From NCBI GenBank assembly GCA_964628385.1, contig CAZVOD010000049.1, positions 1 through 32,718 of the forward strand: a stretch of DNA of 32,718 nt, in the 5' to 3' direction. Each line of letters starts with the position of its first letter. The stretch's first letter is position 1. This DNA comes from JANQPA01 sp964628385. GTDB taxonomy: Bacteria > Bacteroidota > Bacteroidia > Chitinophagales > Saprospiraceae. Position numbers and translations under genes: made by a program. A model generated the notes under the pieces. That model had not been told where the DNA came from, ran no database searches, and saw only the letters and a list, made by a program, of their open reading frames with translations. Positions 1 through 9,700 of this stretch are shown piece by piece.

Positions 1-82
1 TGGAACAAAATCCCCTCGGTCAAAAAGCGCGATCTATTTATTGCTCATTCCTAAGAAAATTGGAATATCAAATGAAGCTCTT

Positions 83-613
83 TTAAAAGTTGTATACACT
101 CGCTTGGGACAGTTCATAGTCTGCCGGCCCTTCCATTTTTAGCCTATAAGCTTTGGAAGCTATATCGAGTAAAGCTTTCAGTTGAAAAGTATCTTCCAGA
201 AGATATGGTTGATCTTTTATTTTTTCAAACTGGTCTTTTCCTTTCGCTATTATCCCACAACGGACATACAAAAACGACTTTTTGGAGTAGTCTTTATTGG
301 CGTAGATTATGCTGGCTACTGTAAAAGTATTTAACTGATCAAGGAAAAAATTCAAAAGCTGATCGAAATAAAAGATATGGTTCAATGGCTTTCTGGATAA
401 TGTCAAAATAGCCTTTTGATTACAAATGTTGCCTTCCTCATCCGGTCGAAGCAGGCTAATTATTTCCCAAAAATCTTCTTCGGCAAACTCATTTTCAGCA
501 TGAGGCTCCAGAATGTGTATAACCAGTCTTGAGTTGATAGGGTATTGCGACTGGAGTTGTTGTAGAAACTGTTCGTTTAACTCTGATAACGAAATACTTA
601 CTGTATTTTCCAT
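83..613 (-). CDS. DUF4240-domain protein
   Basis: A 176-residue cytosolic protein without signal peptide or membrane segment. From about residue 45 it follows the DUF4240 pattern as I know it: an early FWEII motif, a helical middle, a 'FLYVRCGIIAKGKDQFE' block (family form close to 'FLYARC.VVANG..FYE') and a closing 'LLDIASKAY' segment before an acidic tail. The first 40 residues (MENTVSISLSELNEQF...) form a separate strand-helix-strand piece resembling the short N-terminal dimerisation strands of small antitoxin-like proteins. That resemblance is an inference from appearance only. The biochemical function of DUF4240 is unknown to me. It lies 151 bases downstream of the hydrolase gene on the same strand, with no recognisable signal between them, so cotranscription is possible but not shown. 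The ATG at 613 is the first in frame. Confidence 0.75.
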   Translation of the reverse strand: MENTVSISLSELNEQFLQQLQSQYPINSRLVIHILEPHAENEFAEEDFWEIISLLRPDEEGNICNQKAILTLSRKPLNHIFYFDQLLNFFLDQLNTFTVASIIYANKDYSKKSFLYVRCGIIAKGKDQFEKIKDQPYLLEDTFQLKALLDIASKAYRLKMEGPADYELSQASVYNF

Positions 614-764
614 TGATGGTGTTTTGATGGTTCAGCCCGGGCGAGTATCGTCCGAAATACAATTAGCTTTTACGAAATAGATCATTTTCTGTTCTTCAAC
701 AAACTTGAATAAATGCAGGCTAAGTTCAATAACCCGCTTTTAGATGGCTCTCCTCATGAGTAAA

Positions 765-2207
765 TCAGATTTCTGGATTCAGGTTTTCAATTTCAGGATA
801 TTGGTAAATAATTTTTTCAAACTGGCTGTTCACTCCTCTAACGTATTGGTCAAAAAAGTTGATCAGCAAAGAAGTATTGATTTGGGTCATTCGCCCGGGA
901 GATATCCCGCCGGTTTCTGTTAGTTGAGGTATCTTTGACCAGTAGGTTAGATCGCCAAAGTCTGCATGTCCCGTATTTCTGATCCGTACTTCATAGCATA
1001 AGTCCCTGGCTACATTATCGTAAACCAGAAAGTTAGGCGTGAAGAAATCATCATAATTTCGGTCGGCAACTATTGATAAAAGTGGTTTCCTCAGGATGGT
1101 ATCGGCCAGGTCGCCCCATTGGGCACCATCCATGTTGACCGCCGCTTTAAAGCGCCTGTCGGTAGCAGCCGTATGAACGGCGACCGCTCCTCCCCACGAA
1201 TGGCCCATTACTCCTACCTGAGCTGTATCGATTTTAAGATGCAAGAAGTGTGTACTATCAAAATTCATTTTTACCAATTCATCTAATACAAAACAAAGGT
1301 CTTCATTCCATCGATTCATGCTTTCTGTCCAGCCCGGAAAGCAGTCAATCATCTCTTGCAGAACCAGCCAGCGTTGGCTGTCGGCCTGTATTTCCGTCAT
1401 TGAATCTCTTAGGACTTGAAAGCGATCAAATTCTACATTGTCGTGGCCTCTTCTCATGTATTCCTGATTCCAATATAGTCGGTTATCTTCAAAGATCGTC
1501 ATTGGTGATTCGTAGGTATGATCTACTCCTGCAACGATATAGCCGCAACTAACCATCTCTTCGATCAGAGAGGTATATAGCTCGGCATTCCACAGCAGTC
1601 CATGAGATAGTAGGATCAAAGGTATGCTGTCTTGGTTGGCTACAGAGAGATTCTTTTCGGTATGTGTTTTTATCAATCGAAAATGGGAAAGCATAAATTC
1701 CGGGAGGTTTTTGCTAATCGCAAAAGCTTCTTTGTAGCCTTCATTCAGGTAAGGCTCCGGTGAGGTAATTTCTTGCTCAGAGGGATACCAGACTTGTACA
1801 GTCAGGCGGCGATAGTCGTTGGTTTCCAGGGTTATAGTTTCTTCTCGGCTAAGATCTTCCAGGTAGATAGCTCGGTTACCTACGGTATATTCTCCTGATG
1901 GTTGGGGAAACTGGAAAACGGGAAGAGCGTAGCTCAATACTGTCGCAGCGACGGTCAGCAAAATAGCCAGACTCAGCGTAAAATACTTCAGCCAGCGAAG
2001 GTGCCGGGAGAGTTGTATAGATAGGAAAGCCAGGAAAAAAGCTAGATAAGCCGGTATCATCTGCCAGCGATAGCCATCAATAAAGAAGTGTAAAACTAAA
2101 ACAACGATACTGACGTATGCCACTAATCCATTCCAGGAAGCTGGCTTGAAGGCACTAAAAAGAAACAAAATAGAAGTGAGCAGGAAAAAAGTCTCTACAA
2201 TTTGCAT
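765..2207 (-). CDS. Membrane-anchored alpha/beta hydrolase, platelet-activating-factor acetylhydrolase-like
   Basis: A 480-residue protein. Residues 1-100 hold about four hydrophobic helices, and residues 105-460 form an alpha/beta-hydrolase domain. The oxyanion-region motif LLSHG is at 199-203, the nucleophile elbow GHSWGG has Ser337, and the likely acid and base are Asp360 (AVNMDG) and His414 (GHADFGDLTYW). The Ser-Asp-His spacing (23 and 54 residues) nearly matches the plasma PAF acetylhydrolase triad (Ser273, Asp296, His351), and the 'H.DF.DLTY' ending also fits that family. Expected activity is hydrolysis of short or oxidised acyl chains from phospholipid-like esters. The substrate here is an inference, since bacterial members are little studied. 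The N-terminal helices probably hold the enzyme at the inner membrane. It lies downstream of clpB on the same strand, behind a strong hairpin that probably separates the two transcripts. Confidence 0.85.
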   Translation of the reverse strand: MQIVETFFLLTSILFLFSAFKPASWNGLVAYVSIVVLVLHFFIDGYRWQMIPAYLAFFLAFLSIQLSRHLRWLKYFTLSLAILLTVAATVLSYALPVFQFPQPSGEYTVGNRAIYLEDLSREETITLETNDYRRLTVQVWYPSEQEITSPEPYLNEGYKEAFAISKNLPEFMLSHFRLIKTHTEKNLSVANQDSIPLILLSHGLLWNAELYTSLIEEMVSCGYIVAGVDHTYESPMTIFEDNRLYWNQEYMRRGHDNVEFDRFQVLRDSMTEIQADSQRWLVLQEMIDCFPGWTESMNRWNEDLCFVLDELVKMNFDSTHFLHLKIDTAQVGVMGHSWGGAVAVHTAATDRRFKAAVNMDGAQWGDLADTILRKPLLSIVADRNYDDFFTPNFLVYDNVARDLCYEVRIRNTGHADFGDLTYWSKIPQLTETGGISPGRMTQINTSLLINFFDQYVRGVNSQFEKIIYQYPEIENLNPEI

Positions 2208-2277
2208 AGGATGAATTTACGAAAATAGGATCAGAAAAATTCATTCTTAAGACGCTTTATCCTGCTACTTTGGTGTG

Positions 2278-2313
2278 CGGAACACTCTGAAATAAAGTGA
2301 TCAGAGTGTTCCG
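2278..2313 (-). terminator. Hairpin after clpB
   Basis: A perfect inverted repeat with 13-base arms, CGGAACACTCTGA (2278-2290) and TCAGAGTGTTCCG (2301-2313), around a 10-base loop. It lies 38 bases beyond the clpB stop codon, before the hydrolase gene. No clear T-run follows it on the minus strand, so it could end transcription or simply protect the 3' end of the clpB transcript. Confidence 0.65.
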
Positions 2314-2351
2314 GGTATAATGCTATGTCTTTTGGCTAAAAATAAAAAGGT

Positions 2352-4997
2352 TTATTCTTCTTCATCCTGACCAACCGCTACTACCCCTTCGAAGGGTTCT
2401 TTACTAAAAGTAAGGAAGCCTTTATCAGCGTCTACATAAATGGTATCTCCGACAATAAATTCACCGGAGAGGACGAGTTTAGACAGTTCATTGACTACTT
2501 CCTTTTGAAGAACGCGCTTCATAGGGCGGGCACCAAATTGTGGATCGTATCCCAGGCCTGCTAGCAGGTCTTTGGCTTCTTCACTGATACGCAGGATAAT
2601 TCCTTGCTTTTCGAGCATTCTTTTGGTTTTGACCAGCAATAGTTCCATGATTTTGTGAATTTCTTCGCGGGTCAATGGAAGGAACATAATCTGCTCATCA
2701 ATACGATTCAGGAATTCCGGCCTCATCTGCTCCTTGAGTAAGTCAAAAACCTCCTCTTTGGTCGTTTCCAGGATATCAGTACGGTGCTTATCTCCTACTG
2801 CATCGAGGTCATCAAAGTTTTCCAGGATGATATCCGATCCTAGGTTAGAAGTCATGATGATAATGGTATTCCTGAAGTTAGCTACCCGGCCTTTGTTATC
2901 TGTAAGTCGGCCATCATCTAAGACTTGCAGTAAAATATTAAAAGTATCCGGGTGTGCCTTTTCAATTTCGTCCAATAAAACGATAGAGTAAGGCTTTCTT
3001 CTTACTGCTTCAGTGAGTTGCCCTCCTTCATCATAGCCTACGTATCCCGGAGGCGCACCTACTAATCGGGATACGGCGTGCCGCTCCTGGAATTCACTCA
3101 TGTCGATTCTGGTAATCGCTTTTTCATCGTCAAAAAGCTCTGTTGCCAGCGTTTTAGCCAACTCCGTTTTACCGACACCGGTTGGGCCAAGAAAAATGAA
3201 AGATCCAATAGGCCTGTTCTCATCCTGTAAGCCGGCGCGGCTACGACGTACCGCATCTGATACGGCTCTTACTGCTTCTTTCTGTCCAATCAGACGCTTG
3301 CCTATTTCATCTTCCAGATTCAGTAATTTGTCTTTTTCACTCTGCAGCATCTTAGCCACCGGAATGCCCGTCCAGCGAGAAACGACCTCTGCTATATCAT
3401 CGGCAGTAACTTCATCATTAGTGAACCGTTTATCTTCCGGCAATTCATCCAGTTTCTCTTCGGCCGCCTTCAGCATAACCTTTTCTTTTTCCAATTCTCC
3501 ATAGCGGATTTTAGCAACCGTTTCGTAGTCGCTATTTCTTTCCGCTTTTTCCGCTTTTATTTCAAGCTCTTCGATGCGCTTTTTAATACCCTGAATGGTA
3601 TCAACGATCTCTTTTTCACTTTGCCATGCCGCCCGGAGTGCGTTCTGCTCATCTTTAAGATTAGCAATTTGCTCATCGATCATTTGAAGCTTTTTAGGAT
3701 TGTTCTCCCTTTTGATCGCTTCTCGTTCAATTTCCAATTGGCGGACTCTTCTGTCCATTTCATCCACTTCCTCGGGTACGGAGTCCAACTCCAGGCGCAG
3801 CCGGGCAGCGGATTCATCCATCAGGTCAATCGCCTTATCGGGCAAGTGGCGGTCCGTAATGTAGCGATTGGAAAGTTCAGCGGCAGCAATTAATGCTTCA
3901 TCCAGAATCTCTATCTTGTGATAGACCTCGTAGCGCTCTTGTAAGCCGCGTAATATAGAGATGGAATCCTCTACACTTGGCTCGTTGATAAGCACGGTTT
4001 GAAAACGTCTGACCAGCGCCTTATCCTTTTCGAAGTATTTTTGATATTCATCAAGTGTGGTAGCGCCAATAGTTCTCAATTCTCCACGAGCCAGAGCTGG
4101 TTTCAGAATATTGGCGGCGTCAATAGCGCCCTGTCCGCCACCTGCACCTATCAGCGTGTGGATTTCATCAATAAAGAGAATGATTTCTCCCTCAGCATTA
4201 CCAACCTCTTTGATAACTCCTTTTAGTCTTTCTTCAAATTCTCCCTTATATTTTGCTCCTGCAATTAGGGCAGCAATATCCAGGGTGTAGATTTTTTTGG
4301 TCTTGAGGTTTTCTGGAACATCTGATTTGACAATTCTCCAAGCAATACCCTCAACAATAGCCGTCTTACCTACACCAGCCTCACCAATCAGGATAGGGTT
4401 GTTTTTTTTTCTTCTGGATAATATGTGAAGCACCCTTCTTATCTCTTCATCCCGGCCAATAATTGGATCCAGCTTACCATTTTCTGCCCTTTCATTCAGG
4501 TTGACAGCAAATTTAGAGAGCGAATTATAATTGGCATCACTACTCTGATCAGTCACCTTTTCTCCCTTGCGTAGCTCCCCTATAGCTTTTTTGAGGTTTT
4601 CTTCTGTCATGCCTTGCTCCTTGAGCAGCTTGGCACCTGTGTCGTTACCCTGAAGAATACCTAAAACAATCAGCTCAATAGATATAAATTCATCACCGTA
4701 TTCTTTTAGGGCCTTTTTGGCTTTGCTCAGTGCTTTATTGGCATCATTGGTCAAAAATTGCTTCTCTGTACCTTCTACCCTGGGGTAAACCTTGATGGCC
4801 TCCTCCATTTTTACTTTCAATCCACTAATGTTCACTCCTGTTTTTTGAAAAAGAAAATTGGAAACACTCTCTTCCGTCTCCATAATCCCCTTAATCAAGT
4901 GGGGAGTATCCACTTGTTGCTGATCCAGACCTGCAGCTATCTGCTGTGCCTTCAGTATGGATTCCTGGGCTTTTATAGTGAAATTATCGTATGTCAT
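2352..4997 (-). CDS. clpB: ATP-dependent disaggregase ClpB (Hsp104 family)
   Basis: An 881-residue AAA+ chaperone of normal family length (about 860-880). Hexameric ClpB extracts polypeptides from aggregates together with DnaK/DnaJ/GrpE in the cytosol. The domains are in canonical order: Clp-N repeats (residues 1-145); NBD1 with Walker A GEAGVGKT (205-212), Walker B ending IDE (276-278) and pore-loop Tyr250 in KYKGEFEER; a coiled-coil middle domain (about 400-530) typical of ClpB and absent from ClpA; and NBD2 with Walker A GPTGVGKT (604-611), Walker B LLDE (674-677) and pore-loop Tyr652 in GYVGYDEGG. The C-terminal small domain is complete and ends in an acidic tail. I saw no CIRCE-type inverted repeat in the AT-rich 149-base upstream gap, so heat-shock control, if any, is not through a visible CIRCE element. 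No lesion is seen. Confidence 0.98.
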   Translation of the reverse strand: MTYDNFTIKAQESILKAQQIAAGLDQQQVDTPHLIKGIMETEESVSNFLFQKTGVNISGLKVKMEEAIKVYPRVEGTEKQFLTNDANKALSKAKKALKEYGDEFISIELIVLGILQGNDTGAKLLKEQGMTEENLKKAIGELRKGEKVTDQSSDANYNSLSKFAVNLNERAENGKLDPIIGRDEEIRRVLHILSRRKKNNPILIGEAGVGKTAIVEGIAWRIVKSDVPENLKTKKIYTLDIAALIAGAKYKGEFEERLKGVIKEVGNAEGEIILFIDEIHTLIGAGGGQGAIDAANILKPALARGELRTIGATTLDEYQKYFEKDKALVRRFQTVLINEPSVEDSISILRGLQERYEVYHKIEILDEALIAAAELSNRYITDRHLPDKAIDLMDESAARLRLELDSVPEEVDEMDRRVRQLEIEREAIKRENNPKKLQMIDEQIANLKDEQNALRAAWQSEKEIVDTIQGIKKRIEELEIKAEKAERNSDYETVAKIRYGELEKEKVMLKAAEEKLDELPEDKRFTNDEVTADDIAEVVSRWTGIPVAKMLQSEKDKLLNLEDEIGKRLIGQKEAVRAVSDAVRRSRAGLQDENRPIGSFIFLGPTGVGKTELAKTLATELFDDEKAITRIDMSEFQERHAVSRLVGAPPGYVGYDEGGQLTEAVRRKPYSIVLLDEIEKAHPDTFNILLQVLDDGRLTDNKGRVANFRNTIIIMTSNLGSDIILENFDDLDAVGDKHRTDILETTKEEVFDLLKEQMRPEFLNRIDEQIMFLPLTREEIHKIMELLLVKTKRMLEKQGIILRISEEAKDLLAGLGYDPQFGARPMKRVLQKEVVNELSKLVLSGEFIVGDTIYVDADKGFLTFSKEPFEGVVAVGQDEEE

Positions 4998-5146
4998 ATA
5001 TTTGAATTATTTCTGTTCTGCATTATTTCTCTTATAAAACAATAATCAAATAACTTACCATTCTATTTTTTATGAAAAATTGGCAGTTATTTAATCATCA
5101 GGCCTGTAAAATGGTCAGGCATTTGTTGGATTCAAATAACAACTTG

Positions 5147-6553
5147 CTAGGCTTTTCGAATGGTCCAACTTACAACAATCATGGCAATAAGGCTAGCCAT
5201 ACCACCCAAAATAAGACCGGGGATAGCAGTGATCTGGATAAACTCAAAATATATCCAGACGGTCATTCCTATTATCATCGAACTTATTGCACCGGCACTG
5301 GAAGCTTTTTTCCAATATAACCCAAAAGTTAGCGGTATAAATAGGGAAACTAAGCTCAAAGAAGAGGACTGCGCCACCAAATCGTAAATATTACCCTCAT
5401 AAATTGCCAGGAGTGCTGAACAAACCGCCACAAAGACAACCGCTAAACGCATGACCTGAAGAAGCGATTTATCGCTGATTTGACTAAAATAAGGCTTTAT
5501 AAGGTTTTCGCCAATAACCGTGGCCGGTGCCAGAATAGCTCCAGAAGTAGTACTCAAAATAGCAGATAAAAGGGCACCAAAAAATAAAACTTGTAAAGCA
5601 GGATTACCATATTCGAGTACCATCTGAGGAATGATCATCTGTGGATCTTCGTGTTGTATCTGAGGGTAAACGATTTTTCCACACAACCCTATAAAAAGCG
5701 GGATTAACCCTATTGTCAGGTACATAGCTCCGGAAAGCAAAGAAGCCCTTACTGATGTATCTTCGTCTTTTGCTGCCATCACCCGCTGGAATACATCCTG
5801 TTGGGGTATGGAGCCGAGCCCAATGGTAATCCATGCGGCAATATATTCTATAATAGATTGAAAATCAGTTTTGGGTGTGAATCTAAAAAAGTCAGGAGGC
5901 GTGGCGGCCCATATGCGCTCCCAGGTACCAACTTCATAAAACATCACTACGGCAAGAAAGAGCAGCCCACCAATAATCATCACTGTTTGAATGGTATCTG
6001 TTATCGAAACAGCCCACATTCCTCCTACATAGGTATAAATCACTACTACAATCGTGCACAGCGTTATTCCCACTTCCAGAGGCCATCCGGTGAGCGTGGT
6101 CAGGATAATCGCCATCGCTACCAGTTGGGCTGCAATCCAGCCAAAATAAGAAGGGACAATGAATACCGCAGAAAGGAATTCCACTTTCCGATTGAAGCGA
6201 ATCCTAAAAAAGTCATTGAAAGTAAGAATATTCATCTGGTAGAGTGGCCGCGCAAAAAATAATCCCACCAAAACCAAACACAAAGCGGCTCCGAAGGGGT
6301 CTTCTATAACACCGATCAGTCCATGATTGACAAATTCGGAAGAGGCACCGAGTATAGTCTCGGAGCCAAACCAGGTTGCAAATAAGGCAGAGGCAGCGAC
6401 AAAAAGGGGAAGTTGCCGTCCGGCTATTACAAAATCGCGGGTGTTCTTTACTTTTTTGGAGGCCCACCAACCAATCAGGAGCGTGAGCAACAGGTAAATG
6501 GCAATGAAGGACAACAGCATGGCATTTTTATTGGATGGTTGCAAGTTACTCAT
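5147..6553 (-). CDS. Sodium:solute symporter (SSS family)
   Basis: A 468-residue integral membrane protein with about 13 hydrophobic helices, the usual size and fold of the sodium:solute symporter family. Family signatures seen are an N-terminal 'GRQLPLFVAAS' entry to TM2, a 'FGSETILGASS' broken helix in TM2, and the strongly diagnostic 'GGMWAVSITDTIQ' block (core motif GG.WAV..TD.IQ) about 40% of the way along. A later 'LSATSG'-type segment appears as 'AILSTTSGAILAP', contributing the sodium-site Ser/Thr positions. It uses the inward sodium gradient to import a small solute; the substrate (amino acid, sugar, carboxylate or other) cannot be told from sequence. It is transcribed away from the large outer-membrane gene at 6762, sharing a 208-base divergent control region, and runs toward clpB in the same direction. 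Confidence 0.93.
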   Translation of the reverse strand: MSNLQPSNKNAMLLSFIAIYLLLTLLIGWWASKKVKNTRDFVIAGRQLPLFVAASALFATWFGSETILGASSEFVNHGLIGVIEDPFGAALCLVLVGLFFARPLYQMNILTFNDFFRIRFNRKVEFLSAVFIVPSYFGWIAAQLVAMAIILTTLTGWPLEVGITLCTIVVVIYTYVGGMWAVSITDTIQTVMIIGGLLFLAVVMFYEVGTWERIWAATPPDFFRFTPKTDFQSIIEYIAAWITIGLGSIPQQDVFQRVMAAKDEDTSVRASLLSGAMYLTIGLIPLFIGLCGKIVYPQIQHEDPQMIIPQMVLEYGNPALQVLFFGALLSAILSTTSGAILAPATVIGENLIKPYFSQISDKSLLQVMRLAVVFVAVCSALLAIYEGNIYDLVAQSSSLSLVSLFIPLTFGLYWKKASSAGAISSMIIGMTVWIYFEFIQITAIPGLILGGMASLIAMIVVSWTIRKA

Positions 6554-6761
6554 TTTGATTCTGTCATCGATATTGCTGAGCCCCTGTGTTTAAGAGAATT
6601 TTAACCAGCAGACAATAATTTATTTTAATCTGCGAGCTTTTAACTAATGTTAAATGAACAAATAGATAACCAGAACGAAGAAAAGAACTTTTTTGTTAAG
6701 TGATTACAAAGTAAAAGGAGTTCAGGGATAGATAAAAAATCTCCATTAAAATACTACTATT

Positions 6762-9700
6762 ATGAGATGGACTAAAATTCTATTAGTTGGGGGCCTTATG
6801 ATAACAGCGTTTGGGCAGCTAACTGCTCAGTATTTTGGACGCAATAAGCCTCATTACGAAAAATTTGATTTCGAAGTATATCAAACTCCTCACTTCGAGA
6901 TTTATCATTATCTCGAGAATGAGGAAGTTCTCAACCGCATATCAACCTTTACGGAGCAATGGTATCAACTACACCAGAACATTCTCAGAGATACTTTTAC
7001 CGCAAAAAATCCGGTTATTTTTTATAATGATCATGCAGACTTTCAGCAGACGAATGCCATTAGAGGCGGTATAGGTGTTGGAACAGGAGGGGTAACGGAA
7101 GCATTTAAAAACAGGGTGATCATGCCATTTGCCATGTCCAACCAGCAAACATTTCATGTCCTGGGGCACGAATTGGTACACGCTTTTCAATATCATATGG
7201 TTATACAGGGTGATAGCACATCGCTCCAGAACATTGCCAACCTGCCGCTCTGGATGGTAGAAGGGTTAGCCGAGTATATGTCTATCGGAGGCGTAGATGC
7301 CCATACTGCCATGTGGATGCGTAGCGCTGTTTTGAATGACGATATTCCTACACTAAAAGACCTGAATAATCCGGGAAAGTATTTTCCCTATCGCTATGGA
7401 CAGGTATTCTGGGCCTTTCTCACCGGCCTGAGTGGAGATGATGTCATTGAGCCTTTCTATACGGCTACTGCAAAGCATGGTATAGAAGCGGCTAGTAGGC
7501 AGGTGTTAGGGATAAGCCTCAATAGCCTTTCGAATTTATGGCAGGAAGCCCTCAAAAAACATTATAGCCAATATGTAGAAGTAGGCGAAAAAGAAGCTTT
7601 CATTGGTAGAGAATTACTAGCCGAAGAGAAGAAAAAAGGGCGAATTAACATCGCTCCGGTAATTAGTCCGAATGGACGATACGCCATATTCTTGTCTGAG
7701 CGTAACCTGTTCAGTATTGATCTATTTCTGGCTGATGTAGTCAAAAAAGAAATTATTAGAGAGGTGGCAAGTTCAGCCAAAAACGCTCATATCGACAATT
7801 TTGACTATATCGAATCTGCTGGTACCTGGTCGCCGGATAGTAAGCGATTTGCATTTGTGGGGTATAGCCGGGGGCGGCAGTTACTAATTATAAAAGATGC
7901 TTTGAGTGGAAAGACTATAGAGGAAGTGAAAATCGATGGTGTACCGGCGTTTACCAACCCCACTTGGTCGCCGGATGGCAATTATATAGCTTTTGCCGGG
8001 CTTAGACAGGGACAGGTAGATCTTTATGCCTATAATCTCAAAACGGGCAAGGTAACTCAGCTGACCGATGATGTCTATTCGGAGATGCATCCGCATTACT
8101 CAGCCGATGGTCGGTCTTTACTTTTTTCTACTGATCAACGGAGTTTTCAGCGCGGAAGAACTAACGGAAAGTGGACATTTAACCTGGCTCGGCTAGACCT
8201 CGGTACGGGTGAGGTTGAGCAGTATGATGTTTTCCCGGGAGCGGATAACCTCAATCCACTGGAAGATGCCAACGGGGATATCATTTTCCTTTCTAACAGG
8301 GATGGGTTCAGGAATATATATCGCTATTCGCCGTATTCCGGTAAAGTATATCAAATGACTGATTTACTGACAGGAGTCAGCGGTATTACTCATTATGCAC
8401 CGGCTATAAGTATTTCAAGAGACAGAGGTCGTATTTTATATACTTATTTTAACAATAATCAGTACAAGATCTTCCGGGGCAACAGGGATGAGTTTCTGAA
8501 TACCGAAGTTGATCCGGATAGTGTAGACTTTACTGCTGCTACCCTGCCAAGAGTCAATGATCGAGCTCCCATGATAGTGGATGCTCAGCTCAACAATCTG
8601 GAGGAATCAGAAGCAGAAGCCAGTACTCTGGCATCGAGCTTTAGGGAAAAAGATTACAAAGCTCAGTTTCAGCTAGACTATATCGGCGGGGGCGCTGGTG
8701 TCGGCCTGACTAATAATAACTTTATCGCCGGTGGTAATAATCGCTTGGCTGGTTCGATAGATGCATTGTTTAGTGATATTTTAGGTAACCACAATATTTT
8801 TGCTTCGGCGGCAGTAAACGGAGAGGTACTCGATTTTGGAGCCAACGTTTTATACCTCAACAAAACCAATACCCTCAACTGGGGTGTTTTTGCCTCCCAT
8901 ATTCCCAACCGCTTTATTTCGGGAGGTTTCTTGAGTGATGGCAGCGGGAACATTGTTACCCAAAATATTGAGATAGACGGTCAGGAGTTTCCCACCAACT
9001 ACGTTATTGATAACTTCCGTTTATTTGTTGATGAAGTTGGGTTGATGTCTCAATACATTTTTTCTCAAAGCTTGAGATTAGAGGGAAGTGCTTCTTTTTC
9101 AAGATACTATACAAGGCTAGATCGAGACTTCTACTTTAATGACGGATTGGGTCTGCGCTTTTGGGGAAGAGAACAACTAGAAACAGCCCCCGGATTTAGC
9201 CTCTGGCGTGCCGGTACTGCCCTGGTAGGAGATAACTCCTATTTCGGATTGACCTCTCCTTTAAGGGGATATCGCTTTAGAATAGGAATTGATCGTTTTG
9301 CCGGAGAATTTAGTTTTACCGCCCCAACGATAGATGTGAGGTATTACAAGCAGTTGCGACCAGTGACGTTTGCTTTTCGGGCCTACCACTACGGTAGATA
9401 TGGTGGCAATAGCGAATCACTGAGTCCTTTATTTGTTGGTTCACCGTGGTTAGTTAGAGGTTTTAACACCAATGCCACTCAGCAATTCACCCAAAACGGC
9501 TTGATTGGTGGCGGGCAGGCGCTTCCGGGTAGTAATTTTGGCGGTAGTATTCCCAATGACGAAGAGATACTTTTCTCTTTGCTGGGAAGTAAAATGTTTG
9601 TTGCTAACTTTGAAGTCAGGCTACCTTTTACCGGGCCCAGAGAGTTAGCTTTGATTCCGGTGGGATTCTTCTTCTCGGACTTGAACCTGTTCTTTGACAG

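Noticed and set aside
1..86. Possible 3' end of a plus-strand gene entering the window (frame ending at 84-86, overlapping the DUF4240 stop)
   Set aside because: Only 27 codons are visible, another frame is open too, and no family feature can be recognised.
5801..6262. 153-codon plus-strand frame and similar long frames opposite clpB and dabA
   Set aside because: They lie antisense to genes with clear family motifs and encode unlikely compositions; shadows of real genes.
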